NCBI GenBank assembly: GCA_002077065.1
Contig: NAJO01000002.1
Location: 310,001 to 374,000 of the forward strand
Length of the DNA stretch: 64,000 nt
Reading direction: 5' to 3'
From: Cryoendolithus antarcticus
Taxonomy: Eukaryota > Ascomycota > Dothideomycetes > Cladosporiales > Cladosporiaceae
In this document: positions 18,913-28,707 of the stretch, piece by piece
Layout of the letters: every line of letters starts with the position of its first letter
Numbering within the stretch: the stretch's first letter is position 1
The notes under the pieces: model-generated
Told to the model about the DNA's origin: nothing
The model's input: only the letters and a program-made list of their open reading frames with translations
Database searches by the model: none
Made by a program: the position numbers and the translations under genes

Positions 18913-19734
18913 ATGGCTCACTCCCACGAAAACGGCCACAGCCACGACCACCCTGGCGGCGCCGACCATGGCCACACGCACGAAATCCTCGAAGGGCCGG
19001 GCTCCTTCCTCGGCCGCGAAATGCCCATAGTAGCCGGGCGAGACTTCCGCGAACGCGCCTTCACAGTAGGCATAGGTGGGTGAGCAATGCCCTCTGCCAC
19101 AAGTCCATCGCCTGCATACTAACTCGGGCATGACAGACCCGTGGGTAGCGGCAAAACGGCCCTGATGCTCGCCCTCTGCCTCGCGCTGCGGGACAAATAC
19201 AGCATCGCTGCCGTGACGAATGACATATTCACAAGAGAAGACTGCGAGTTCCTGACAAAACACAAAGCCCTGCCAGCGGAGCGGATAAAAGCCATAGAAA
19301 CAGGCGGCTGTCCGCATGCCGCCGTGCGAGAAGACATTTCCGCCAACCTCGCCGCTCTGACAGACCTCCACAACGAATTCGCCACGCAGATCCTCCTCAT
19401 CGAATCTGGCGGCGACAACCTCGCCGCGAACTACTCGCGAGAGCTGGCGGACTTCATAATCTACGTCATTGACGTGGCGGGAGGGGATAAAGTTCCCAGG
19501 AAAGGAGGGCCGGGGATCACGCAGAGCGATCTGCTGATTGTGAATAAGACGGATTTGGCGGAGTTGATTGGAGCGGATCTGAAGGTTATGGAGAGGGATG
19601 CGGGGAAGATGAGGGAAGGGGGGCCGACGATATTCGCGCAGGTGAAGAATGGGAAGGGCGTGCAGGGGATTGTGGAGATGGTTGTTAGTGCTTGGAAGGC
19701 TTGTGGGGCGGCGGAGGTGAGTAAGAAGGCATGA
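18913..19734 (+). CDS. ureG: Urease accessory GTPase UreG
   Basis: Exons 18913-19079 and 19137-19734 give 254 aa; a branch site TACTAACT is visible before the CAG. Splicing completes the P-loop GGPVGSGKT. Other family marks are the CPH nickel motif in [13 protein letters not shown], the [12 protein letters not shown] segment and the guanine-specificity motif NKTD. The N terminus is His-rich ([12 protein letters not shown] and DHGHTH), as in many eukaryotic homologues, and probably binds nickel. With UreD/UreF-type partners it delivers nickel to urease in the cytosol using GTP. No urease or other accessory gene lies in the window, which is normal for fungi. Confidence 0.95.
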
Positions 19735-19918
19735 AAGAACGGGCGATAAAGCTTTCGTGACGAGTGGCTAGCATAGGCGTACATGTACGCATCATATGTG
19801 GCTTTTATATACAGTCAAGATGGGGGTACATGTTCGATGCACAGTCCACAATCACTCCAAAATCGCTTCATGGGTATCCCGTGATGCCCCTCCAAGGCCG
19901 TGGTGGCGGTCTAGCCTT

Positions 19919-21674
19919 TCATATGTACTTGTAAGGGTTCATTATCCCGTTCTGTAAGCCTGATTAGCATCGTGTCCCTGCTATCAGATGCTGCTTGGAG
20001 ACTCACCGGATCGTACAGCTGCTTGATCTGCTTCATCAGCCTCACCATCGTCTCACTCCTCGAATACCCAATGAACTCCTTCTTCGCCAGCCCAAGCCCA
20101 TGTTCAGCACTAATCGATCCAGATCGCTTACTGACCCACTCGTACACCCACGGCTCCAGAGCCTTCTCAACCTCCTTGTCATACCGCCTCACACTTACGT
20201 TGAGATGCAGATTCGAGTCGCCCATGTGTCCATACCCCAGCACATCTAGCACGGGCTTACTCTCGTCGTCTGCGGAAAGAAGGCCAGCTTCGTTCATACG
20301 GTCCCGGCAGGCGTCGACGAGAGAGTACAGCTCGGGTAAAGGAATTGAGAGATCGTACTTATACACGCCGCCGAAGTGTTGGCTAGCTTCTGAGATGCCC
20401 TCGCGACATTGCCACAAGTTCTGGGCTTGAGTCTCGTTCTCTGCGACGACACCGTCGGAAACGATCTCCTCGCCCATGACGTGCTCGAGGAATGCGTTCA
20501 ACTTCTCGCTGTCGTGGTCCGTGTTCGAGCCGGAGGTTTCGATGAGGCAGTAGAATGGATGTTCAGCTTCTAGTGGTAACCTCGCGCCTGTGGCTTTGTT
20601 GTAGAGAGCTTGTGATCGGTGGTCCATGAGCTCGAATGCGGACAAGATTTCGCCGAGCTGGTGCTTGGCTTCTTTGAACGCTTCCTGGACCTTCGCGTAG
20701 GACTCGAGGCCGAAGTAAGCTACGTTCACGGCTTGCGACCGGCGAGGACAGAGGATTGAGATCGCTGTGATGATGCCTATTGTGCCTTCGCCACCAATGA
20801 AGAGTTGCTTCAGGTCGTAGCCGGTGTTGTTCTTACGAAGTTTGGAGAGATCGTCGACAATCGTTCCATCTGGGAGGACTGCTTCGATGCCGAGGATATT
20901 GCCATGCATGCTGCCGTAGCGCAGAAGTCGGAGTCCACCAGCGTTGGTGGCGACGTTCCCTCCGATCTGACAACTTCCCTTTGCTCCAAGATCTAGCGGA
21001 AAGATGTGACCGTGCTCAGCGAGGTGATTATCAGCTGCTTCGAGGATCACGCCAGCGTCTGCTACAAAGACTCCCGCGACGTCGTCGAAAGATCGAATTT
21101 TGTTCATTCGAGAGAGGTTCAAGATGATCTCGTCGAAGACTGGCACGCTCCCTCCTACCAAGCCAGTATTACCCCCTTGAGGGTTGATTGCCAGGAGATT
21201 GTCGTTGCAGTACTTCAGTATCTTCGACACCTGCTCGGTCGAGTCTGGCTTGAGAACTAGCTTGGCTTTACCACGGTACTTCTTCATCCAGTCTGCATTG
21301 AAGCCTTCGAGATCTGAGAGAGCATCTTGATTCACGCCATCTATCACTGCACTCTCGCTGCCCAGCAGGTCCTTGAAAAACTTGACATCGTCTGAGTTCA
21401 ATTCCTTGAACCGCGAGTCTCGTTGGATGTTGGGATACGATTCTGATGTGTATTTGATTTGCTTTTGTGATCGATCTGGTTGCTCCTGGGGCGCATGGTC
21501 TGCTCCTGCAGCTGATGTGGTCGCCTCAGCTTGGGCATGCTGCCATCGTATGTGCGGAGATGTCGGTGCTGCTATTCGAGCAGCCGACGATCGGGCGAAT
21601 GATGCTTCCTGCAATGTGTCGTTGGCTATGCGCAGTCGCCGCGCTGCAGGCAGAAGTCTATACAATCTAGACAT
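19919..21674 (-). CDS. Mitochondrial FAD-linked D-2-hydroxyacid (D-2-hydroxyglutarate/D-lactate) dehydrogenase
   Basis: Exons 21674-20007 and 19951-19919 give 566 aa. The last exon is only 33 nt and supplies [10 protein letters not shown], a conserved family end; reading through the 55-nt intron gives a false tail. The N terminus is rich in Arg, Ala and Ser ([19 protein letters not shown]), as in a mitochondrial presequence. The FAD-binding PCMH-type domain includes [16 protein letters not shown] and [18 protein letters not shown]; the C-terminal FAD-oxidase domain contains [14 protein letters not shown] and the SAEHGLG motif. Yeast Dld2/Dld3 and animal D2HGDH are the closest architectures. 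It oxidises D-2-hydroxyglutarate or D-lactate; which one is not readable here. It converges on ureG, 184 bp between stops. Confidence 0.92.
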
Positions 21675-22000
21675 GTCGAGGATAAGATATCAGAATGACT
21701 ATTGGGTCGACATGATCAGACAGCAGCTTATATTCGTCCCCAATGCTTCCCCCACTCTTGGTGATCGGGTATATGAGTACGGTGGACTGCAGCTTGCTTC
21801 GCGCAGTATCAGTGCGCGTACCTGGTCGCCTGCAGCTTGACTTCACTGGAGCTTAGGACCACTGCGAATAATCTCACAAACACCCGCAGATCAAGCTGTA
21901 TTTGAAGGAAAGCTCTAACACATCACTTGATCGTTCCGGGATAAGGCACTCGACCACATAGCATTATCAAAGCTGAGCTGCAGAGCTCCTATCATTCATC
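21675..22000. other. Divergent promoter region between the dehydrogenase and PRE6 genes
   Basis: 326 bp between two divergent start codons. I could not identify a specific motif. Confidence 0.5.
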
Positions 22001-22937
22001 ATGGCGTCCGGCTATGATCGCGCGTTGTCCGGTATGAAGGTAGCGCAAGTGACCATTCAGGGTTGCACTAACATTCAGTAGTCTTCTCCCCCGATGGCCA
22101 CGTCTTCCAAGTCGAATACGCCCTCGAAGCCGTCAAGCGTGGCACCTGCGCCGTCGCTGTGAAAGGCGAGGGCATCGTCGTCCTCGGCTGCGAAAAGAAG
22201 TCCGCAATGAAGCTGCAAGATACACGCATCACGCCCTCCAAAATCTCACTCGTTGATGACCACGTCTGCTTAGCCTTTGCTGGGCTGAATGCGGACGCTC
22301 GGATTCTAGTTGACAAGGCGAGGCTGGAGGCACAGAGTCACAGGCTGACTGTCGAGGACCCGGTGACGATAGAGTACATCACAAAATATGTGGCAGGTGT
22401 GCAGCAGAGGTATACGCAGAGTGGAGGTGTGAGACCGTTTGGCATTAGCACGTTGATTGTGGGGTTTGATCCGGGAAGCAAGGAAGCGAGGCTGTATCAA
22501 ACGGAGCCGAGTGGGATTTACAGCGCGTGGTATGTTGCTTCAGATTGGATGTACTGGAGTGGCAGAGACTGACAACAAGCAGGAAAGCAAATGCCATCGG
22601 CCGCTCATCAAAGACAGTCCGCGAGTTCCTCGAGCGCAATCACACACCCTCCCTCGATCGCACAGGCACAATCGAGCTCACGATCAAGTCGCTACTGGAG
22701 GTCGTGCAGACGGGAGCAAAGAACATCGAGATCGCCATCCTCACACCTGGCAACTCCGTGGTGATGCTACCTGCGGAGGAGATCGAAAAGACGGTGGAGA
22801 AGATCAACACGGAGAAGGATGCTGAGGCTGCGACGCGGAGAGGTGGACGTGGCGGAGCTGCGGGAGGTGCGACGGGCGCAACGAGTGGAGAGCAGGCGCT
22901 GCCTGCCAGGCCGGCGGGCGACACGCCTGCGGAATAG
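22001..22937 (+). CDS. PRE6: 20S proteasome alpha-4 subunit
   Basis: Exons 22001-22031, 22082-22529 and 22583-22937 give 277 aa. The alpha-subunit signature [20 protein letters not shown] is formed across intron 1, which ends in [63 protein letters not shown] and [15 protein letters not shown] match alpha-4 (yeast Pre6) throughout. It is a structural, non-catalytic ring subunit of the core particle in nucleus and cytosol. The C-terminal tail is unusual: a Gly/Ala-rich stretch ([18 protein letters not shown]) follows the normal acidic end, so the protein is some 20 residues longer than the yeast form. Confidence 0.95.
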
Positions 22938-23356
22938 GTGTACGGAAATGGAAGCATAGCAAGGCGCACAGGGCGGGATGTACGACATACAAGGCTTGTG
23001 ACAGATGCACAATGTAAGCCGCATACAACCATGCTGCTGACTGTTCAGACCTGAGCCGCTGTCCACATCACTTCGGTGGTTCACTTGGTAACTCTCATAG
23101 CCCGTCCACTGCCACCTATACGTTAAGCTTACCAGGATGGCACCTTCCTCTCTATCACATGGGCGTCCCAAGTCCCCGCAACTGCGTGAGCATGGCTTTT
23201 CGCACCTCACATCGTTGACACACTATCAATACACGCTTACTTCCCAGACAACACCATCACAAGAAAACACACTGACTAGTACCATATCTCTAAGTGGGCG
23301 ATGGCAAAGTCAAAGGTTCGGGTGATGCGACCACTTCTGTTGATGAATCGTGTCTA
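22938..23356. other. Intergenic, nothing recognised
   Basis: This contains the 3' region of the proteasome gene and the upstream region of the first F-box-like gene. No further gene is supported. Confidence 0.5.
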
Positions 23357-23902
23357 ATGCCAGCCCAGAAGTTAAAGACCGCCACCAAAGTGCCGAAGAT
23401 GACCCCTTTGCGCGCAGCACCCGAGGTGTTCACCCTGCCAGAGCTCCTCGAAATGATCCTCACTAAGTCGGAGATGCGCGATATTCTGCTTTGGCAGCGC
23501 GTCGACAAGACGTTTCAGAGCACGATCACGAGGTCGCAAGCACTGCAAGAGAAGCTCTTCTTACGCTCTGTCGAAGATGCAGGGCAGGCACCTGTCCGGA
23601 ATTATCTCGTCTGGGATCACATCATGCGCACCCTGAACAAGCATCTCGATCCCTCTGGCGATGATACCAGTCACTGTGTCTTGCGTCGGACACCAGTAGC
23701 TGAGGGATACCACGAAATCTTCCCGGATCAAACGCTGGATACGCACATCGAGCTGTCACTGAAGATCGGCTACGATAGCCCTCCTCTAGATGTCGACACG
23801 GCACTGGGCATGGGCTCGTGGCGTCGGATGCTGTTGACTCAACCTCCCGTCGACATGGGCTTTGAGGCGGTCGGGAAGAAAATACGGAGACGTGGTATCT
23901 GA
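23357..23902 (+). CDS. F-box-like protein, first of a related pair, probably 3'-frameshifted
   Basis: The uninterrupted frame from ATG 23357 gives 181 aa. The N-terminal block EVFTLPELLEMIL...RDILLWQRVDKTF is an F-box-like segment of a type common in Dothideomycetes, and MGSWRRMLLTQPPV is shared with the gene at 24624. After QPPV the frame runs into KKIRRRGI and stops. In the alternative frame, the bases after the A-run near 23878 read ETWYLSMASDW and stay open to a TGA at 24058-24060, and the sister gene has STWYGTTALD at the same place. I infer a one-base loss near 23878-23885, so the ancestral end may be 24060. F-box proteins select SCF ubiquitin ligase substrates; the target is unknown. 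Confidence 0.65.
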   Translation: MPAQKLKTATKVPKMTPLRAAPEVFTLPELLEMILTKSEMRDILLWQRVDKTFQSTITRSQALQEKLFLRSVEDAGQAPVRNYLVWDHIMRTLNKHLDPSGDDTSHCVLRRTPVAEGYHEIFPDQTLDTHIELSLKIGYDSPPLDVDTALGMGSWRRMLLTQPPVDMGFEAVGKKIRRRGI

Positions 23903-24060
23903 GCATGGCAAGTGATTGGACCTGCAACTGCGACGGTTCTGGTAGAGCACATTCGGTAGCTGGAGGAGAAGGCGGTGATCGCTCGGGCCAGACGCGAGGA
24001 GAAGAGGAAGTGGAAGGGTTGCGTAGTTGCACACCTGCTTGGATGACACTGAGGGCATGA

Positions 24061-24623
24061 TGCTGATCAGTCATGTCACAGAAACGAGATCTGAAATGGC
24101 TTGCGGAGCATTAGCCCAGCATACCGAGCGCGCGTCGCCCCACGGAGGATCGGGCAGTCTATCACCACGGTAAAACGACAAGATCTGCTGGCGAGGTTCT
24201 GCATGAGCATAGCTCCTCCCAGAGTACCGCTGTCAAACACTCAGCTTCAGTGTCTCCTCTCACTTTGTTGCTCCTATCGATGAAATCTCGCAGTTCGAAC
24301 GGTTGCGTGGGGAGCCTCGAACAGACTCACTAGTTCGTTGCACGTCTTCAGTGCGCCTCTCGGGCCGTTACCATTGCTGACAAGCAAAGAAACGAAGTGT
24401 GCAGACCATTATTGCCAAGACTTCAGGTAGCCAGCGGTCGCCTGCGCTAGCGCGACTTCCTGGCTATCGACATTAGACGCTACTGTTACTTGCGACCACA
24501 CACCAGCTTCATGTTCTCATGTAGTCCACGACGTACTCATGGCGTGCATCTAGGTGTGTCGTCCAGGAGAGCTCTAACCACCCATTGCAACTAACCATAG
24601 ACCAGAACTTCGAGCAGTGCACT
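24061..24623. other. Intergenic between the two F-box-like genes, nothing recognised
   Basis: I see no supported gene, and no obvious direct repeat marking the duplication. Confidence 0.45.
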
Positions 24624-25229
24624 ATGATGGCCTCCTCATCCCCGTTTCGTGCAGCCCCAGAGGTCTTCGCTATACCTGAACTCCTGGAGATGATTCTGAT
24701 TGAGTCACACATGCGTGACGTCCTTGTCTGGCAACGAGTGGACAAGACATTCAACGGGGTGGTGGCCAACTCGAGGACGCTGCAGGAGAAGCTGCATTTC
24801 AGGATCATTTCCTCCGACGGGGAAGACCCTCCAGAAGCAGTACTCAACGACATTTTACATAATCACTTCGACAGACGCTTGTGGAGCGAGAATTTCGACC
24901 GCCGCTTCAGCATGTACATGGCCGCAGAGTCGTCATACAGTGGGGCAAAACATGTCAAGCTTGCATTCTACGTCGGCCATTGGGACTCCTCCGCGGCCAG
25001 GTGCAACGACTTGCTTGGGCCGGGATCCTGGCGCCGGATGCTGCTCTCTCAACCTCCAGTCAAGCTGGCAAATCAGAACCTGTGGCCGGATGAAAGGACC
25101 AGCACGTGGTACGGGACCACAGCGTTGGACGCTCTCAAATGCATGGAGCAGGTCGAGGCCACGCACTTCGCAAATCCAACGTGGTCGCAAAGCATTATGA
25201 GGAATTCGATGCAGTTTGTAAGTGGCTGA
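24624..25229 (+). CDS. F-box-like protein, second of the pair
   Basis: From the double ATG at 24624 the frame gives 201 aa. EVFAIPELLEMIL, RDVLVWQRVDKTF and GPGSWRRMLLSQPPV repeat the pattern of the gene at 23357, so the two are paralogues. The 3' end is uncertain: a strong intron (GTAAGT at 25218, CTGAC branch, GCAG near 25275) begins just before the present stop, and the next exon would start with TGA in this frame. That would shorten the protein by three residues; a frame change upstream could instead extend it (KHYEEFDAV in the neighbouring frame). The role is presumably SCF substrate recognition, inferred only from the N-terminal segment. Confidence 0.65.
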   Translation: MMASSSPFRAAPEVFAIPELLEMILIESHMRDVLVWQRVDKTFNGVVANSRTLQEKLHFRIISSDGEDPPEAVLNDILHNHFDRRLWSENFDRRFSMYMAAESSYSGAKHVKLAFYVGHWDSSAARCNDLLGPGSWRRMLLSQPPVKLANQNLWPDERTSTWYGTTALDALKCMEQVEATHFANPTWSQSIMRNSMQFVSG

Positions 25230-25536
25230 GTATTGGATGCTTGGATCGGGCAGCCAGACTGACTTGCGACGCAGTGAGAACTTGGCTTGATCAACCATCC
25301 ACTCAGTCGAGATGCGAGGGAGCATATGCTCAAGCTGCGCCTCTGATGTGAGTCTCAAGTATTCTCTGGGTGTTTCCAGTGCTGCCATTATGTCTCAAGG
25401 TAGACGAATGTACAGCTTCCTTGTCGAGCATCAACTGGTGCGTTGCCAAAGTTGTGTGATAAGTATGCTATCTCTACCTGTATGTCGTTCTTCCTTGCCC
25501 ACAAGATTCTCTGATCCCCATCGCTGTACTGCAAGC
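25230..25536. other. Intergenic, possible 3' intron of the F-box-like gene
   Basis: This holds the candidate intron described for the F-box-like gene at 24624. Nothing else is recognised. Confidence 0.4.
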
Positions 25537-26337
25537 ATGACAGCATCCCCTAACGCAGGCGACCCGCTCATTCCTCCACCACATTCATCCGCCCCAACTC
25601 CCGCATCCTCATCCGCCTCCACATCCTCTCTCCCTGCCACATTTTCCCCTCCCTGACCCTCCACCTCACCGCCCAGTGACATCAACTGCAGCAACACAAC
25701 CTACCTAACACTGGTCGTCATCCTCGCCACAATCCCTCCTCGGCTTCCTCTACCACCACACCCGCCAGTGCTGGAACGTTCGCTGGACCGACCACTCCGA
25801 TGACCCACCGACGTATGTGAGCTTTACATACGGCACGAATAGACCGCGAGTGGATGTGCAATTGACGACGAACGGGGGATGGTATCGAGTGATGGGCCGA
25901 CGGGGACTGGAACGTTTGCGGCCCCAGGGACATTCGAAATGACGGACCAGACGGCGGCGGTTGCACCTTCGACGGGTGGAACAGCAGCAGTCGCAAATGC
26001 AGTAAACCCAGCCACAGGAACTTCCACTGGAGCAGCAGGTGGCCTGCCCATCGAGGTGAGCGAGGACTCCAGCGCTCGCGGAGCTGTTCGGCACGAGGAG
26101 CACGCGACCCACATCGAGCAGCTGCCTGAAACAGGCCTTGCCAGGGCCACGGTACATATTGACGAGCTCCTATGGACCTGATTGCGCTGACACAATAGAC
26201 CACAGGTTTCGAGCAGTCGTCCTGCCGACGAAGCGGAGGATGCGATCGAGATGGCAGACATGCGCCCAGCATCACGCCGCTCGTCCCCGGACGGACTTCG
26301 GAGATTATCGCACTCGGCAGCTCGCCCCCGCTCATGA
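25537..26337 (+). pseudogene. Broken gene for a single-pass membrane protein of unknown function
   Basis: Protein-like sequence runs along the plus strand but changes frame twice. A Pro/Ser-rich N terminus starts at ATG 25537 and meets a TGA at 25655. The same frame then gives a hydrophobic helix (TTYLTLVVILATI), shifts by one base near 25735 into LLGFLYHHTRQCWNVRW and DDPPTYVSFTYGTNRPRV then GGWYRVMG, and shifts back near 25885-25895 into GTGTFAAPGTFE. A well-formed 54-nt intron (26152-26205, CTGAC branch, CACAG) joins LARAT to VSSSRPADEAEDA, and the frame ends at 26335-26337. The intact splice signals and helix indicate a real gene; one nonsense and two shifts suggest decay or assembly error. 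I do not recognise the family. A 278-codon frame on the other strand is considered a shadow. Confidence 0.55.
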
Positions 26338-26583
26338 GCAGCGACGAGCGACCCTCACCTCCGCACTGGTTTGAAGCCGTGATGCGGAGATCGCCATAGC
26401 GAGTGCTGAGGAGGTCATGGACGTGAGTCTGGCGCCGGAGCTGAGAGCAGTGATACTCACGCCGAGTGACAGCACTGGCAGGAACAATATGGGCCGTTGT
26501 CGTAGATATTGAAAATGTTCGTGTGGTTGATTGCAAAGTCTCACCAGTCTGCAACTACATCGTCAGAAACGCCAGGTTTCGCA

Positions 26584-27163
26584 TCACCCCATCTCACTCC
26601 GTCCAAACGCTCTATCCATCGCACTCCCCAGCTCGTCCTCCACCTTCTTCTTCTCATCCACATCGACCTTCGCCTCAGGTTCATCCATTAGACTTCCCTT
26701 TACTGCCGTACCCTTCTCAACAACCTTCTCCGGCTCCAGAACTCTCACATCACTATCCAAATACCCCGGCGCCTTCCGCCTCTTCTCCGCCAACTCCCTC
26801 TCCTTGATCCCTTCTTCCCACTCCCTAATTCTCTTCTCGGCCTCACTCCGTTGCGACGACAGCTGGGCAAGCAGGGCTTTGTTTTGCGCTACTATAGTCG
26901 AGGGGTGCGCAGCGAAGGAGCCAGAGGCGGAGGTTATGTAGGCTGGATGCTCTGGCGCCGATGGTGCAGGCGCAGAGTGGAGGATTGAGGGCGGGAGGGT
27001 GGAGGGGAGGGAGGCGTAGTTGTGGGGGAGGGTTGGGGGTTTAGGGAGATCGAGGAAGGGGTTTACTGTTAGGGGGACTTGTTGGAGGAGGGGGTGGCTT
27101 GCTGAGGGGATGTTAGTGTAAGAGGGCGATAAACGGGTAGGGAGGCATACCATCATCGTGCAT
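26584..27163 (-). CDS. Small coiled-coil protein, function unknown
   Basis: A 13-nt first exon (27163-27151, encoding MHDD plus one base) splices over a 49-nt intron to exon 27101-26584, giving 176 aa. The start MHDDASHPLLQQVPLTVNPF joins in phase. The middle is Pro/Ala-rich (LHSAPAPSAPEHPAYI); after about residue 80 there is a charged helix (IVAQNKALLAQLSSQRSEAE, then KRIREWEEGIKERELAEKRR) likely to form a coiled coil, then an acidic tail ending AFGRSEMG. I do not recognise it; coiled-coil fungal proteins of this size are often subunits of trafficking complexes, which is only a guess. The SNARE gene lies 170 bp upstream on the same strand. Confidence 0.7.
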
Positions 27164-27333
27164 AGTAGCGATGTCGATGTATTCGTCGCGAGTGGCTCAC
27201 GAGATGCCTTGAGCTGCGATCGAAGCTGGTGTCGACAGGGTCCAAGGTGTGGCGGTGCAGTGAAAGCCTCAGGCACCAGTATCTGTGTGCCAACAGGTGT
27301 TCGATCGAATGTCAACAACGACCTTCAGTCAGA

Positions 27334-28102
27334 TCACACCAGTAGAACCAGCAGCAGCAAAATGATCAATACCACGATCAAGACGCCAATACAGCAGCTC
27401 GACCACGTCTCTGCACCCCGAGTCAGCAATCTCTCCATACACCCACCCAGAACATCTCGAATACTCACCCTCATTCTTCCGAATCACATACCCAATCTTC
27501 TTCATCCCCGTCTGAATCTTTCCCCCAACGCGATCTGTAATATCCTCAACCTCATCCAGCATCTCCGCCTGCTCCTCGAGCTCACGCCCCATAGTATCAG
27601 CCTGCAGCCTCAGATTCCCCACAGTCTGGAACACACCCTCCAGCACCTCGTCCTGCTCATGCATGATCTCTACCTGTCTCTGCTCCTCCCACGCGCCATA
27701 CTCGTCCTCCCCTTCCTCCCCTTCCCCACCCTGAACGTCGAATTGGTCCGGGTGCGGCAGCGGTACTTTCGCAGCTGCGGAATTGAGCTGTTGATGCATG
27801 GACTCGATCTCCTTGCCCACATCCTCCACTAACTTCCGCCGTCGCCCGACTTCAGCGACATCTAGACCGTAGCGGTAGGGGTCTGTCTCGACTGCTGCGA
27901 CTGAGGCGAGGAGGTCTTGCAGGTCTGTGGAGAGGTCTGTGAGGTTCTCTTCGAGCTCGGCGCGGGCTTCGAGGAGTTCGGGGTTGGAGGCGGAGGAGGC
28001 GGAGGAGCGGATGCGCAGGTAAGATGTGAAGAGGGGGCGGGTCGTGGTTAGTAGGGCGAGGACGTCGGATTGGACTTGGAGGAAGGGGTCCGAGGAGGCC
28101 AT
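27334..28102 (-). CDS. TLG1: Tlg1/syntaxin-6-like t-SNARE
   Basis: Exons 28102-27469 and 27410-27334 give 236 aa. Residues about 1-95 (MASSDPFLQVQSDVLALLTT...TDLQDLLASVAAVETDPYRYG) match the syntaxin-6 N-terminal three-helix domain. A SNARE helix follows (QRQVEIMHEQDEVLEGVFQT, then RELEEQAEMLDEVEDITDRV), with the zero-layer Gln expected in LEEQ. The 58-nt intron joins IRKNE to ETWSSCCIGVLIVVLII, which supplies the C-terminal membrane anchor; without it the protein would lose its tail. Tlg1 works in endosome-to-trans-Golgi fusion. ATG 28102 is preferred over an upstream in-frame ATG at 28177 because family members start with a short MxxxDPF end. Confidence 0.88.
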
Positions 28103-28707
28103 GATTGCGGGAATGTCGTCGAGACTGTACCGGCGATTGTGATGAGTGCTTCGGATATTCTCGCCTAGCAGCGTCACCAGGACAAGGCAACCATCATAGT
28201 TTTGCGTATGTGCGCAGAGGGTAGATTACAATGCATGTTTACGGGAGTGCTCCAATGTGCGAGGCGTTTCGGTGTGGCTGTGCTCGAAACCGACGGAACG
28301 CGACTCGACTTCTAGGTTTCAAAGCACAACACTCTTCGATACCTCTCTCGTCCACCGTACACCAACGTCCCGGACTCTTATCATGGCCAACCGACCATCA
28401 CACTACCAGATGAGAACTACATCGCTTGTCCTGGGACATTCAACCATGAACGGGACAGTCAGGTGGTAGAGTAGAAGCAACGCTGAGAGCCGATAATGGG
28501 CAGAGTAAGCCATCGTCTAAAAGATTTCAGGCAGGCCTCCACACGGAGGTGACGCCAGCATCTGGACGTCATGAGTTGGATCCAGCCCTTGAATGCTCTG
28601 CTCTGACCTGATCGCTATGCCCTCTCCCTCGCAGTGACCAAGGTCCTAGATCGACCGTAAGTCCGATCTCTTCCTCGACCGTCTCCTCCACCACTACCAC
28701 TCCCTAC
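28103..28707. other. Divergent intergenic region, nothing specific recognised
   Basis: 605 bp between the SNARE and RBR-like start codons. It includes an in-frame upstream ATG for the SNARE at 28177. Confidence 0.45.

Noticed and set aside
25718..26554. A 278-codon frame on the minus strand
   Set aside because: Its composition is Arg/Ser/Leu-rich without ordered motifs, while the plus strand has a membrane helix, a WNVRW/GGWYRVMG core and a well-formed intron in the same place.
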